This document shows positions 29,139-37,906 of a stretch of 46,241 nucleotides of DNA, one piece after another. Source of the stretch: Candidatus Accumulibacter phosphatis (GTDB lineage Bacteria > Pseudomonadota > Gammaproteobacteria > Burkholderiales > Rhodocyclaceae); assembly GCF_012939955.1 (NCBI RefSeq), contig NZ_SPMY01000030.1:47816-94056 (forward strand), read 5' to 3'. Numbering within the stretch: position 1 is the stretch's first letter; the number at the start of each line of letters is the position of its first letter. The notes under the pieces are model-generated. The model was given only the letters and a program-made list of their open reading frames with translations, ran no database searches and was not told the origin of the DNA. The position numbers and the translations under genes were made by a program.

Positions 29139-30073
29139 TCACGTTCCAGCGCCGCCACGAACAATTCGGCCGCGTCAAAGCCGGTCTGCTCGGCGATTTC
29201 GACGATGCACGTCGGGCTGGTGATGTTGATCTCGGTCAGCCAGTCGCCGATGACGTCGAGACCGACGAAAAACAAACCGCGCGCCGCCAGCACTGGCGCC
29301 AGCGTGGTCGCGATTTCGCGGTCGCGCGCACTCAGTTCGCGCGCCACGCCACGGCCGCCGACGGCCAGATTGCCGCGCGTCTCGCCGGGCTTGGGAATGC
29401 GCGCCAGGCAATAGGGAACGACTTCGCCACCGACGATCAGGATGCGCTTGTCACCGTCGCCGATCTCCGGAATATAACGCTGCGCCATGATCGTACGCGC
29501 ACCATGGTGGGTCAGGGTCTCGATGATCACGTTGCGATTCGGGTCATCGTGACGCACACGAAAAACCTCGCTGCCGCCCATGCCATCGAGCGGCTTGATG
29601 ATCGTATCCCGCTCGAGGTCGACAAACGCCTGGATCAGCGCCGGCAGACGCGCCACCACGCCGGGGACCGCAAACTGCGAAAACTCGGCCACCGACAACT
29701 TCTCGGAATGATCGCGCAGCGCGCGCGGCCGATTGAAAACGCGCGCCCCCTCGGCCTCGGCGCGCTCCAGCAACCAGGTACTGGTCACGTACTCGGCGTC
29801 GAAGGGCGGATCCTTGCGCATCAGCACGGCGGCGAAATCGCGCAGCGCAACGACATGGCGATCAACCTCGACGAACCAGTCATCGTCGTCGGCGAGCATT
29901 TCCAGATGCACCGCCTCGGCACACACCCCGTGCAGCGCCGACCAGTGGATCGCTGACTGCTGTACTGCCCACACCGCGTGTCCGGCGGCCTGCGCGGCAC
30001 GCATCAAGGCGATGCTGGTGTCTTTGTACGCCTTCAGCGAGGGCAAGGGATCGACGACGAATGCTAAACGCAT
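29120..30073 (-). CDS. gshB: Glutathione synthetase GshB
   Basis: ATP-grasp enzyme joining gamma-glutamylcysteine and glycine. The 317-residue protein has MRKDPPFDAEYVTSTWLLERAE near residue 85, IIKPLDGMGGSEVFRV near 160, QRYIPEIGDGDKRILIVGGE near 205, and VGLDVIGDWLTEINITSP near 272. The start ATG has GGAGG upstream. A short coding remnant that resembles the C terminus of GshA overlaps its start. Confidence 0.96.
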   Translation of the reverse strand: MRLAFVVDPLPSLKAYKDTSIALMRAAQAAGHAVWAVQQSAIHWSALHGVCAEAVHLEMLADDDDWFVEVDRHVVALRDFAAVLMRKDPPFDAEYVTSTWLLERAEAEGARVFNRPRALRDHSEKLSVAEFSQFAVPGVVARLPALIQAFVDLERDTIIKPLDGMGGSEVFRVRHDDPNRNVIIETLTHHGARTIMAQRYIPEIGDGDKRILIVGGEVVPYCLARIPKPGETRGNLAVGGRGVARELSARDREIATTLAPVLAARGLFFVGLDVIGDWLTEINITSPTCIVEIAEQTGFDAAELFVAALERECAAAA

Positions 30074-30192
30074 GAGAGTTGCTCCTCCAGGGGTGCCGTT
30101 TGTTCGAGCTCGAACACAGCGGCGAGTTTTGCCAGCCGGGCGACGACCCCGTCGGCGTAGACACGATTCGGCGCGCCTGCCGCAAGCAACGC
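30064..30192 (-). pseudogene. Probable 3' remnant of gshA (glutamate-cysteine ligase)
   Basis: Between the methyltransferase stop and gshB, one frame encodes roughly 40 residues ending at 30064: LALLAAGAPNRVYADGVV followed by ARLAKLAAVFELEQTAPLEE. The pattern NR-Y--GVVARLA-LAA--ELE-T resembles, from memory, the C terminus of the betaproteobacterial GshA family that normally precedes gshB. There is no plausible start and no GshA N terminus in this window. It may instead be a tiny unrelated ORF. In the 5' direction the frame runs on antiphase through the methyltransferase, which shows no GshA similarity. Confidence 0.45.
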
Positions 30193-31442
30193 TAGGCTTC
30201 GATCCGCGATCTTACACCGCAGCCACTCAGGAAGGTACGGAAGGACTCGGGAAGCGGCGTCTGTTCGAGGCTGCGCTGGGTAAACAGAAAGCGACCGTCG
30301 CAGACGAAGCCGAGGTCGGCCCAATCGACGCTGTTCAAGGCCGCCGCCAGCGCCACCACGTCGACGCCCGGATGGCGTGGGAAAATCGCCAGTACCGAGC
30401 CATCGTAGTGCTTGCAGCGATGCACGAAGAACGGCTGCGGACGACGCGTCTTGTTGTTTACATAGACCCGTTCCTGCGGCGACTGATGATAGCCACGCCC
30501 CCACTGCCACCAGTTGGACTCATCGAAGGACCTGATTCGGCGCGCGATCAGACGCTCCTTGTGCGCCAGCAGCGCCGCGGGCGGCGGCGCACCGGGTTGG
30601 CACCACAGCATCCGCCGGGTGGCGCCAGTGGCCACCGTCGCCGAGCAGACAAAGCTGCGGTTACCGTAGGCCTCGCTGGCATACAGATCGTCGGCAGCAG
30701 ACACCGCACCAACCTTGACGAAGGCGATGTCGCTCAGCTGCAAAGCGTAGTCACCGCGCGTAAACAGCAGGTGCCCGCCGCTGTCGACGAAGTGACGCTC
30801 CTCCCACTGCAGTCTTCCCAGGCCGGCCAGTCCGTCGGCGACACCCTGCGCGGCGTAGCGCGTACTGCGCGAAAAATTGTTGCGTTCAAAACGCCAGATC
30901 GCGCAGTTGGGTGTGACCTCGGCAAAAAGGCGCGAGTCGCCCAGGTCGACGAAGTCGGTGATCGTTCCGGCCGCATGCAGCAAGCGATTGAGCGGCACCG
31001 CCGAAGTCGCCTTGAGCAGATCACGTGGCGTGATGAATACCAGTTCACCGCCCGGCGCCAGATGCCGCAGGCACTTCTCGATGAAGAACAGATAAAGATT
31101 GGCGCGCCCATCGAGCACGCTATGGCTGTTCAAAAAAGCGCGCGTCTCGGCAGCAATGTCCTGATAGCGCACGTAGGGCGGGTTGCCGATGATGGTGGCG
31201 AAAGCCTCGTTCTCCGGCAGCGCAAAGAAGTCCATTACCCGCGCCCCGGGGGGCGCATGCCGGGCATCGATCTCGATGCCCACGGCAAAGGGAAAATGCT
31301 GCAGGAAAGCGCCGTCGCCACAGGCCGGCTCGAGCACTCGGCCGCGGTTGCGGACCAGCGCCAGCATCGCCTCGACTATTGCCGGCGGAGTGAACACCTG
31401 CCCCAGAGCGCTGACATCGTAGTCGGGCTGCGCAGGCGACAT
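30192..31442 (-). CDS. Solitary N6-adenine DNA methyltransferase (Eco57I/TaqI-like)
   Basis: Class I SAM-dependent methyltransferase of about 416 residues. It shows GQVFTPPAIVEAML near residue 15, SAM motif I EPACGDGAFL near 38-47, and the catalytic NPPY near 87 in GNPPYVRYQD, the gamma-class N6-adenine layout. The C-terminal half (LLWCQPGAPPP; ESNWWQWGRGYHQ; RVYVNNKTRRPQPFF) resembles a target-recognition region. No restriction endonuclease gene is adjacent, so it is an orphan or regulatory methylase, or it modifies another substrate. It sits between gshB and creA where gshA might be expected. The ATG at 31442 is chosen; one three codons upstream is equally open. Confidence 0.8.
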   Translation of the reverse strand: MSPAQPDYDVSALGQVFTPPAIVEAMLALVRNRGRVLEPACGDGAFLQHFPFAVGIEIDARHAPPGARVMDFFALPENEAFATIIGNPPYVRYQDIAAETRAFLNSHSVLDGRANLYLFFIEKCLRHLAPGGELVFITPRDLLKATSAVPLNRLLHAAGTITDFVDLGDSRLFAEVTPNCAIWRFERNNFSRSTRYAAQGVADGLAGLGRLQWEERHFVDSGGHLLFTRGDYALQLSDIAFVKVGAVSAADDLYASEAYGNRSFVCSATVATGATRRMLWCQPGAPPPAALLAHKERLIARRIRSFDESNWWQWGRGYHQSPQERVYVNNKTRRPQPFFVHRCKHYDGSVLAIFPRHPGVDVVALAAALNSVDWADLGFVCDGRFLFTQRSLEQTPLPESFRTFLSGCGVRSRIEA

Positions 31443-31482
31443 CACTGCCACCAGCCACCCCCGGTCGCCAGCACGACCCGCA

Positions 31483-31962
31483 TCAACGTTCGCCCCAGGG
31501 CATTACCGGAACGGTCGAAATGCTGTTCGCCGGCGCGCCGTCGATCAACTTGCGGCTGATCGCCAGGTACACCAGGGTATTGTTGGCCGCGTCCCACATT
31601 CTGATGACGCGCGTTTCCTTGAACATGATCGAGGTATCTTCGGAGAACACCACCTGCTGTTTCGGCAGTTTGGCCGGCAGCGTGATCGGGCCGGTCTGCC
31701 GGCAGGCGAGCGAAAACTGCGACGGATCCTGCGCCAGACCAAAGCTGCCGCTGACACCACCGGTTTTCGCCTGACTGACGTGGCAGGTCACTCCCGGCAC
31801 CTGCCGGTCGGAAAAGCTATCGACACAAATCTTGTGATTGGCGCCGATCAGCTTCCACTCGGTGGTCACGCAAGCAAGCTCTTCGGCAAGCACCAAGGCA
31901 CTCGACAAGGCCATTACGCCAAGCACGCTCGCCCTGGTCAAGACTGCTGTTCGCTTCATCAT
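31483..31962 (-). CDS. creA: CreA family periplasmic protein
   Basis: A 159-residue exported protein: signal peptide near residues 1-26 (MMKRTAVLTRASVLGVMALS), then VTTEWKLIGANHKICVDSFSDRQVPGVTCHVSQAKTGG and DPSQFSLACRQTGPI. These are typical of CreA. The family is widespread but of unknown function. The start is chosen by an AAGGAG five bases before ATG at 31962. Its promoter region would overlap the end of parC. Confidence 0.9.
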   Translation of the reverse strand: MMKRTAVLTRASVLGVMALSSALVLAEELACVTTEWKLIGANHKICVDSFSDRQVPGVTCHVSQAKTGGVSGSFGLAQDPSQFSLACRQTGPITLPAKLPKQQVVFSEDTSIMFKETRVIRMWDAANNTLVYLAISRKLIDGAPANSISTVPVMPWGER

Positions 31963-31982
31963 TCTGTCTCCTTGGCCATCAA

Positions 31983-34355
31983 TCACTCCGGATAGGCCTC
32001 CAGCGTCACGTTAGTGATCTGCCCCACCGGCGAACCACGGCGGGCGCGCTGGCTGATGTGGCGATCTTCGGAAAGCAGCGTCTTGGCCCGGCTGCGCGCC
32101 GTTCCCCTGATCGTCACCCGAACTCCCAGGGTGAGCACCACCGCGCGCAGCGATTCGTCGCCGTGCAGGCCGATGATCTGGACGCCCTTGCCGCTGCTCA
32201 GGCGCTTCATCTGTTCGAGCGGGAAAATCAGCAGGCGGCCGTCTTCCGAAAGTGCCGCCAGATGATCCTGGCTCCTGATCCGCAGCAGCGGCAGAATCGT
32301 CGCCCCGTCTTCGACGGCGAGGAAAGCCTTGCCGGCTTTCTGGCGCGAGAGCAGATCGCCATACTTGCAGATGAAGCCATAGCCCGAAGTCTTGGCGATC
32401 AGCAATTGCTCGTCGGGGCGGCCAGTGATCACATGCGCAATCCTGCCGCTACCCAGCTCGACGAAGGACGACAGGGGCGCCCCCATGCCACGACCATCGG
32501 GCAGGCTGGCCACGGCAACAGTGAAGGCGCGGCCCTCGGTGGAGAGGATCACCAGCGAGTCGACCGAACGACACTCCTGCGCCGAACCGGCACGGTCGCC
32601 GTCCTTGAACAGCACCCCCGAGAGGTCCAGGCCGTGCCCCTGGCGAACCCGTGCCCAGCCTTTCTCGGAAATGATCACCGTCACCGGCTCGTCGGCGACG
32701 GCCGCCGCTTCCGCGCGCGAAGCGGTGACCGCGGTTTCGATGATCGTCCGCCGCGCGTCGCCGTGCTTCTCGGCATCGGCCTTGATTTCCCGGATCACCT
32801 GCCGGCGCAGCAGCGTGTCACTGCCGAGCAGCTTCAGCAAGCCCTCGCGTTCACCGCGCAGCTTGGCCAGCTCCTGCTCGATGCGGATTCCCTCGAGTCG
32901 CGCCAACTGGCGCAGGCGGATTTCGAGGATATCCTCGGCCTGCCGATCCGAGAGGATGAAGCGCGCGATCAGCGCTGCCTTCGGGTCGTCGGATTCGCGG
33001 ATGATGCGGATCACTTCGTCGATGTTCAGGAAGACGATGTGCCGGCCTTCGAGAATATGGATACGGTCGTCGGCTTTATGCAAGCGGAACTCGGTGCGCC
33101 GGTAGACCGTCCGCAGACGGAAAGTACACCACTCACCGATCAGGTCGACCAGCGATTTCTGGCACGGCCGGCCATCGATGCCGACCGCCACCAGGTTGAT
33201 TGGCGCCGAGGTTTCGAGGCTGGTATGCGCGAGCAGCATGGCCACGAAGTCCTGGCGGTCGATGCGCGAACTGCTCGGTTCGAAAACCAGCCGGATGTCG
33301 TCATCCTTGCCCGACTCGTCGCGTGCGCGGTCGAGCTGCGAGGCCATCAGCGTCTTCAGCTGCGCCACCGACTGCTCGACGGCCTTCTTTCCCGGCCGCG
33401 GCTGCGGGTTGAGCAGAACGCCGATTTCGGAGAGCACCTTGGCCGATGAGACGCCCGGTGGCAGCTCGGTGAACACCAGTTGCCAGGCGCCGCGCGCCAT
33501 TTCTTCGATCACGTAGCGCGCCCGCACGCGCAGGCTGCCGCGGCCACTGCGATAAGCAGCGGCAATATCGGCGGGCGGAGAAATGATCTGGCCGCCACCC
33601 GGATAATCGGGTCCAGGCACCCGTTCCAGGAGTTCGTCGACGCCAGCCGCCGGATGCTCGATCTTGTAGATGGCCGCCGCGGCGACCTCGCGCAGGTTGT
33701 GCGCCGGCATTTCGGTGGCCATGCCGACGGCGATTCCCGACGCACCGTTGAGCAACAGGAAAGGCAGGCGCGCCGGCAGGAAGGCCGGTTCTTCGAAAGA
33801 GCCGTCGTAGTTGGGCAGGAAGTCGACCGTGCCTTCGCCCAGTTCGCCAAGCAGCAGTTCGGCGATCGGCGTCAGGCGCGCTTCGGTGTAGCGCATCGCC
33901 GCCGCGTTGTCGCCATCGCGCGAACCGAAATTGCCCTGCCCGTCGACCAGCGGATAGCGCAGCATGAACGGCTGCGCGACGCGCACCATCGCGTCGTAGG
34001 CCGAGGTATCACCATGCGGGTGGTACTTGCCGATGACGTCGCCAACGACACGCGCCGACTTGACCGGCTTGGCGGTCGCCGACAGCCCGAGTTCGCGCAT
34101 CGCAAACAGCACCCGGCGCTGCACCGGCTTCAGCCCGTCCTTGACGTCCGGCAGCGCACGCCCCTTGACAACGGCAATCGCGTACTCGAGGTAGTCGCGC
34201 GCCGCCGAGTCGTGCAGCAGGATGCTGTCGTCACCATCGCCGCCATCGCCATCAACTGCCGCCGGCGGTGCGCCAGCACCTGGCGGCAACGGCGGCGACG
34301 CTTGCGTCGGCGGTGTTTCGGCAAACAGGTCTGGCGTCGAGTCGTCCTTGATCAC
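31983..34355 (-). CDS. parC: DNA topoisomerase IV subunit A (ParC)
   Basis: Decatenating type II topoisomerase subunit. The 790-residue protein has the winged-helix/tower DNA-gate: [19 protein letters not shown] near residue 80, [18 protein letters not shown] near 110, and the catalytic Tyr in [10 protein letters not shown] near 150. C-terminal beta-propeller blades follow. The start is taken as GTG at 34355, sixteen bases after the parE stop and preceded by GAGGGGT. A Pro/Ala/Gly/Asp-rich N-terminal extension of about 45 residues precedes the core. The resistance-region Ser/Glu positions are H-G-D-T-S-A-Y-D, the common wild-type ParC form. Confidence 0.95.
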   Translation of the reverse strand: MIKDDSTPDLFAETPPTQASPPLPPGAGAPPAAVDGDGGDGDDSILLHDSAARDYLEYAIAVVKGRALPDVKDGLKPVQRRVLFAMRELGLSATAKPVKSARVVGDVIGKYHPHGDTSAYDAMVRVAQPFMLRYPLVDGQGNFGSRDGDNAAAMRYTEARLTPIAELLLGELGEGTVDFLPNYDGSFEEPAFLPARLPFLLLNGASGIAVGMATEMPAHNLREVAAAAIYKIEHPAAGVDELLERVPGPDYPGGGQIISPPADIAAAYRSGRGSLRVRARYVIEEMARGAWQLVFTELPPGVSSAKVLSEIGVLLNPQPRPGKKAVEQSVAQLKTLMASQLDRARDESGKDDDIRLVFEPSSSRIDRQDFVAMLLAHTSLETSAPINLVAVGIDGRPCQKSLVDLIGEWCTFRLRTVYRRTEFRLHKADDRIHILEGRHIVFLNIDEVIRIIRESDDPKAALIARFILSDRQAEDILEIRLRQLARLEGIRIEQELAKLRGEREGLLKLLGSDTLLRRQVIREIKADAEKHGDARRTIIETAVTASRAEAAAVADEPVTVIISEKGWARVRQGHGLDLSGVLFKDGDRAGSAQECRSVDSLVILSTEGRAFTVAVASLPDGRGMGAPLSSFVELGSGRIAHVITGRPDEQLLIAKTSGYGFICKYGDLLSRQKAGKAFLAVEDGATILPLLRIRSQDHLAALSEDGRLLIFPLEQMKRLSSGKGVQIIGLHGDESLRAVVLTLGVRVTIRGTARSRAKTLLSEDRHISQRARRGSPVGQITNVTLEAYPE

Positions 34356-34369
34356 GTTCGGCTTACCCC

Positions 34370-36319
34370 TCAAATGTCGGCACCGATCAGCGCGCCATTG
34401 TCTTCCATCCACGCCCGCCGACCCGCGGACTCGCTCTTGCCCATCAACATGTGCATCACCGGCTTCGCCTCCGCGCTGCCCGGCATGCGGATGCGCATCA
34501 GGCGCCGCGTGTCGGGCGACATGGTGGTCTCCCAGAGTTGCTCGGGATTCATTTCGCCCAGGCCCTTGAAGCGCGAGATACCAACCGCATCCGGCTTGAT
34601 GCCTTCGAGTCGCAGCCGATCGAGGGTCGCCGCGCGTTCGTCGCTATCGAGCGCGTACAACTTGCGTGGCGGGCGATTCTTGCCCTGGCCGGGAACGTCG
34701 AGGCGAAACAGCGGCGGTTGCGCAAAGTACAAATGCCCGCTGGCAATCAGCTTCGGGAAATGACGGTAGAAAAGCGTGCACAGCAGGACGCGGATGTGCG
34801 AGCCATCGACGTCGGCATCGGTCATGATCACCACCTTGCCGTAACGCAGATTGTTCAATACCGCGTCGGGCGCGCTCGCCGGATGCGGATCGATGCCCAG
34901 GGCAACCGCAATGTCATGCACCTCGCGGTTGGCGAACAGGCTGCCCGCATCGACCTCCCAGGTATTCAGCACCTTGCCGCGCAGCGGCAGGATCGCCTGC
35001 AGCTCCTTGTCGCGCCCGGATTTCGCCGAACCGCCGGCGGAATCGCCTTCGACGAGAAAGATCTCGTTGCGGCGCGTGTCCTCGCTCTGGCAATCGGAAA
35101 GCTTGCCCGGCAGAATGGCCACTCCCGACTGCTTGCGTTTCTCGACTTTCTGGCCGGCACGCGAACGCGCCTGCGCGGCACGGATGGCCAGATCGGTGAT
35201 CTTCTTGGCCGCATCCGGATGTTCGTTGAGCCACAGCTCCAGCGGATCGCGCAGCATGCGTGCCACCAGCGCCACCGCGTCGCGCGAGTTCAGGCGCTCC
35301 TTGGTCTGTCCCTGAAACGAGGGATCGAGCATGCGCACCGCGAGCACGAAGCTGGCGCGTGAAAAGACGTCTTCGGCCGCCAGTTTGACGCCCTTGGGCA
35401 GCAGCGCATGGTGATCGGCAAAACTCTTCACCGCGTCCAGCGTCGCCTGCCGCAGACCGGCCTCGTGCGTACCGCCGGAGGGTGTCGGAATCAGGTTGAC
35501 GTAGGATTCGCGCGCCAGGCTGCCGTCGGCTGTCCAGCAGATCGCCCAGGCCGCGCCCGAACCGACCGGAAAGTTCTCGTCGCCCTTGGCGGCATATTTC
35601 TCGCCGCTGAAAACCGGCGCGACCATTTCGCCGTCGATCTGCTCGCTCAGGTACTGCAGCATGCCATCGGCGAAACACCATTCAGTACTCGCGCCGCCCT
35701 CGACGCTCAGTGCAACCTGCAGACCCGGCAGCAGCAGCGCCTTGCTGCGCAGCAGGCGTTCGAGCTGCGGCAGCGGGATCAGCGGCGAATCGAAGAAACT
35801 CGCGTCCGGCCAGGCGCGCAGACGCGTGCCGCTGGTTCTTTTGGGCGCATCGCCGACCCGCTGCAGCGGCTCGATCACGTTACCGCCAGCGAAAGCCATG
35901 CGATGCCGCCCGCCGTCGCGCACCACCTCGACTTCGAGCCGCGTCGACAGCGCGTTGGTCACCGAAACGCCCACCCCGTGCAAGCCACCCGAGAAGCGAT
36001 ACGCCGATTCGCGCTCATCCTTGTTGAACTTGCCGCCCGCGTGCAGCCGGGTGAACACCACCTCGACCGTCGGCACCTGTTCGAGCGGATGAATCTCGAC
36101 CGGAATACCGCGCCCGTCGTCCTCGACACTGACCGATTGGTCGCTGTGCAGGGTCACCGTGATGCGTTTGCAGAAGCCGCCCAGCGCCTCGTCGGCGGCA
36201 TTGTCGATCGCTTCCTGGATGATGTGCAGGGGGCAATCGATGCGCGTATACATCCCGGGACGATGGCGCACCGGCTCCAGCCCCTTGAGAACGGCGATCG
36301 ATTCTGCGGTGTAGCTCAT
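34370..36319 (-). CDS. parE: DNA topoisomerase IV subunit B (ParE)
   Basis: ATPase subunit of topoisomerase IV. The 649-residue protein has the GHKL ATP site ([14 protein letters not shown] near residue 35, [14 protein letters not shown] near 60, [17 protein letters not shown] near 108) and the TOPRIM domain ([20 protein letters not shown] near 420, [16 protein letters not shown] near 500). The [19 protein letters not shown] segment near 585 is also present. It lies upstream of parC in one operon. Confidence 0.97.
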   Translation of the reverse strand: MSYTAESIAVLKGLEPVRHRPGMYTRIDCPLHIIQEAIDNAADEALGGFCKRITVTLHSDQSVSVEDDGRGIPVEIHPLEQVPTVEVVFTRLHAGGKFNKDERESAYRFSGGLHGVGVSVTNALSTRLEVEVVRDGGRHRMAFAGGNVIEPLQRVGDAPKRTSGTRLRAWPDASFFDSPLIPLPQLERLLRSKALLLPGLQVALSVEGGASTEWCFADGMLQYLSEQIDGEMVAPVFSGEKYAAKGDENFPVGSGAAWAICWTADGSLARESYVNLIPTPSGGTHEAGLRQATLDAVKSFADHHALLPKGVKLAAEDVFSRASFVLAVRMLDPSFQGQTKERLNSRDAVALVARMLRDPLELWLNEHPDAAKKITDLAIRAAQARSRAGQKVEKRKQSGVAILPGKLSDCQSEDTRRNEIFLVEGDSAGGSAKSGRDKELQAILPLRGKVLNTWEVDAGSLFANREVHDIAVALGIDPHPASAPDAVLNNLRYGKVVIMTDADVDGSHIRVLLCTLFYRHFPKLIASGHLYFAQPPLFRLDVPGQGKNRPPRKLYALDSDERAATLDRLRLEGIKPDAVGISRFKGLGEMNPEQLWETTMSPDTRRLMRIRMPGSAEAKPVMHMLMGKSESAGRRAWMEDNGALIGADI

Positions 36320-36594
36320 TACAGTGATTTCTCCAGCAGGCCGCCCCGGCGCGTGGGGCGCGGGCGGTCAGGGACGTTTGTTCGGGTGCGCAAGCCTGCG
36401 TCGCAGCAGGTTCTGTGGCCGGCGCTGGCGGCAGCCTGCCAGCTCCCCCGGCCGGGGCAAAAACAAGAACGCCGGAAGAAAGCCTGCCGCCCTAGCGTAT
36501 CGAGCTGCGGAGTGTACTACCGAATCCCGGCGAAGCAATCGATCTGCCCGGGGAGCGCTGTTTTCTCGCCGCTCTGGTGTACTGCCCTGCCGCC
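36320..36594. other. Noncoding GC-rich gap upstream of parE
   Basis: 275 bp between the parE start and the 3' end of the next leftward gene. It should hold the parE promoter, but no convincing -35/-10 pair, hairpin-T tract or known RNA was seen. Short open frames here have no starts with ribosome sites or recognisable content. Confidence 0.4.
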
Positions 36595-37152
36595 TTACGC
36601 CGGCTCCGCCAGCCAGGCATCGCGCGGCAGATCGTCAGTCCCCGGGAAAATCACGAAGCGCATGATGGTGGCCGGATTCATCAGTCCGACGCCGCCTTGC
36701 GCCAGCCGGTAGTTCATCACCGGACGGTCGAGGAAGCTGGTCAGATTCATCAGGCGCTCGGCGAGCGCTGCCTTGCGCACGCCTTCGGCAAGCGTATGCA
36801 GGACGTGCCCACCGGTGAAGAAGAAATCGATGCGTACCTTGAAGCGCTCACCTTCGAACCAGCCACTAAATGGCTCCGCGAGTTGCTCGGGTGTCAACAC
36901 GGTGAGCTGCAGGTTGAGCGGACTCGCCACGTAGGCGCTCAGGTCTTTCGCTGCTGCAAATTCAAGGCAGGCGATCGACGCCCGCGCGAAGACCTCGGTC
37001 TGCGCTTCCGAGCCGACGATCAGCGGTTTCCCGGCGAACATCTGGCTGCTGCGTCTGAGGCTATCGAGAGTCTGCTCGATAGCGGCCTCGTCAGTCTGCA
37101 AAAAGCGCCGCGCACTGTTGGCCGTTGTGATGACTGTAATCCCGATCGCCAT
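36595..37152 (-). CDS. Uncharacterised protein, about 185 residues
   Basis: A soluble protein with no signal peptide or membrane segment. Its N terminus MAIGITVITTANSARRFLQTDEA and body (MFAGKPLIVGSEAQTEVFARAS; GWFEGERFKVRIDFFFTGGHVLHTLAEGVRKA; MNYRLAQGGVGLMNPATIMRFVIFPGTDDLP) match no family I recognise. Codon usage matches the neighbours, so it is probably a resident gene. It is followed by parE on the same strand and lies 36 bp after the PduO stop, so it may be the distal gene of a pduO operon. Confidence 0.75.
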   Translation of the reverse strand: MAIGITVITTANSARRFLQTDEAAIEQTLDSLRRSSQMFAGKPLIVGSEAQTEVFARASIACLEFAAAKDLSAYVASPLNLQLTVLTPEQLAEPFSGWFEGERFKVRIDFFFTGGHVLHTLAEGVRKAALAERLMNLTSFLDRPVMNYRLAQGGVGLMNPATIMRFVIFPGTDDLPRDAWLAEPA

Positions 37153-37188
37153 GTCGCCCTCCCCCCTCGAATAAGTGAATGCCGGCGT

Positions 37189-37749
37189 TCAGTCGCCGCT
37201 GCGATTCCTGCCCTGCACCCACAGCACGTCGCTGCTACCGGCCGCCTTGTTCAGCGCACGGCCCAGGACGAACATCAGATCTGACAGGCGATTCAGATAC
37301 TTGCGCGCAAAGTCGGAGACCTGCTCGGTGTCCGCCAGATGAACAATCTGACGCTCGGCGCGACGACAGACGGTGCGCGCCAGATGCGCGAAAGCAGCGG
37401 CCCGTGTCCCACCCGGCAGGATGAAGTCCTTGAGCGGCGAGAGATCATCGTTGAACTGCTCGACCAGTGCTTCGAGTCGAGTGATCTGCGCCTCGCCGAT
37501 CATGCTCGCTCCCGGAATGCACAATTCGCCGCCGAGATCGAAGAGGTCGTGCTGGATGCGGGTCAAGGCCTGCCGGATGGCGTCCGGCATATCTTCGGTC
37601 AAGAGCAGGCCAATGACCGAGTTGAGCTCGTCGACCTGGCCCATGGTCTCGATTCGCAAGCTGTCCTTGGCGACCCGGCTACCGTCGCCGAGACCGGTGG
37701 TGCCGGCGTCGCCGGTGCGGGTAACGATTTTTGAGAGGCGATTGCCCAT
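37189..37749 (-). CDS. pduO: PduO-type cob(I)alamin adenosyltransferase
   Basis: Transfers the adenosyl group of ATP to cob(I)alamin or cobinamide to make the B12 coenzyme form. In 186 residues it shows the ATP-binding TRTGDAGTTGLGDGSRVAKDS near residue 10, MGQVDELNSVIGLL near 36, the LPGGTRAAAFAHLARTVCRRAER segment with conserved Arg and Glu near 125, and YLNRLSDLMFVLGRALN near 157. The ATG at 37749 is preceded by AGGAAA; the longer frame to 38064 is spurious. A B12-dependent propionate route (methylmalonyl-CoA mutase) would be one consumer. Confidence 0.93.
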   Translation of the reverse strand: MGNRLSKIVTRTGDAGTTGLGDGSRVAKDSLRIETMGQVDELNSVIGLLLTEDMPDAIRQALTRIQHDLFDLGGELCIPGASMIGEAQITRLEALVEQFNDDLSPLKDFILPGGTRAAAFAHLARTVCRRAERQIVHLADTEQVSDFARKYLNRLSDLMFVLGRALNKAAGSSDVLWVQGRNRSGD

Positions 37750-37777
37750 GCTGGCTTTCCTGATCAAAATAAGGGCG

Positions 37778-37783
37778 ATTATA
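37778..37783 (-). promoter_or_regulatory. -10 element of the pduO promoter
   Basis: Minus-strand TATAATCGCCCTTATTTTG lies 28 bp before the ATG. A -35 is not obvious at the expected spacing. The downstream GCCCTT string is shared with the dacA -10 region (6908-6913). Confidence 0.45.
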
Positions 37784-37798
37784 GCTGAAGGAGATTTC

Positions 37799-37861
37799 GT
37801 GACCGCCCGATCGCTGCCGTTGAGCGTTGAGCAGCGCACCCTGGTATTCGAGGAAAGCTGA
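37799..37861 (+). CDS. Possible 20-residue leader ORF before the CoA transferase
   Basis: A GTG at 37799 is preceded by AAGGAG at optimal spacing and opens MTARSLPLSVEQRTLVFEES before a TGA, 45 bp upstream of the CoA-transferase ATG. The strong ribosome site with no larger gene attached is the only support. It could be a translated leader, or the AAGGAG may be chance within the divergent promoter region. Confidence 0.25.
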   Translation: MTARSLPLSVEQRTLVFEES

Positions 37862-37906
37862 GCGGACTTTTGTCGAGCACAGCGCACAAGGAGGAGCCTC
37901 AAACGC

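Noticed and set aside
30064-30510. Full 148-codon frame including the GshA-like tail as one gene
   Set aside because: The 5' two thirds overlap the methyltransferase out of frame and look random; only the last 40 residues beyond its stop look protein-like.
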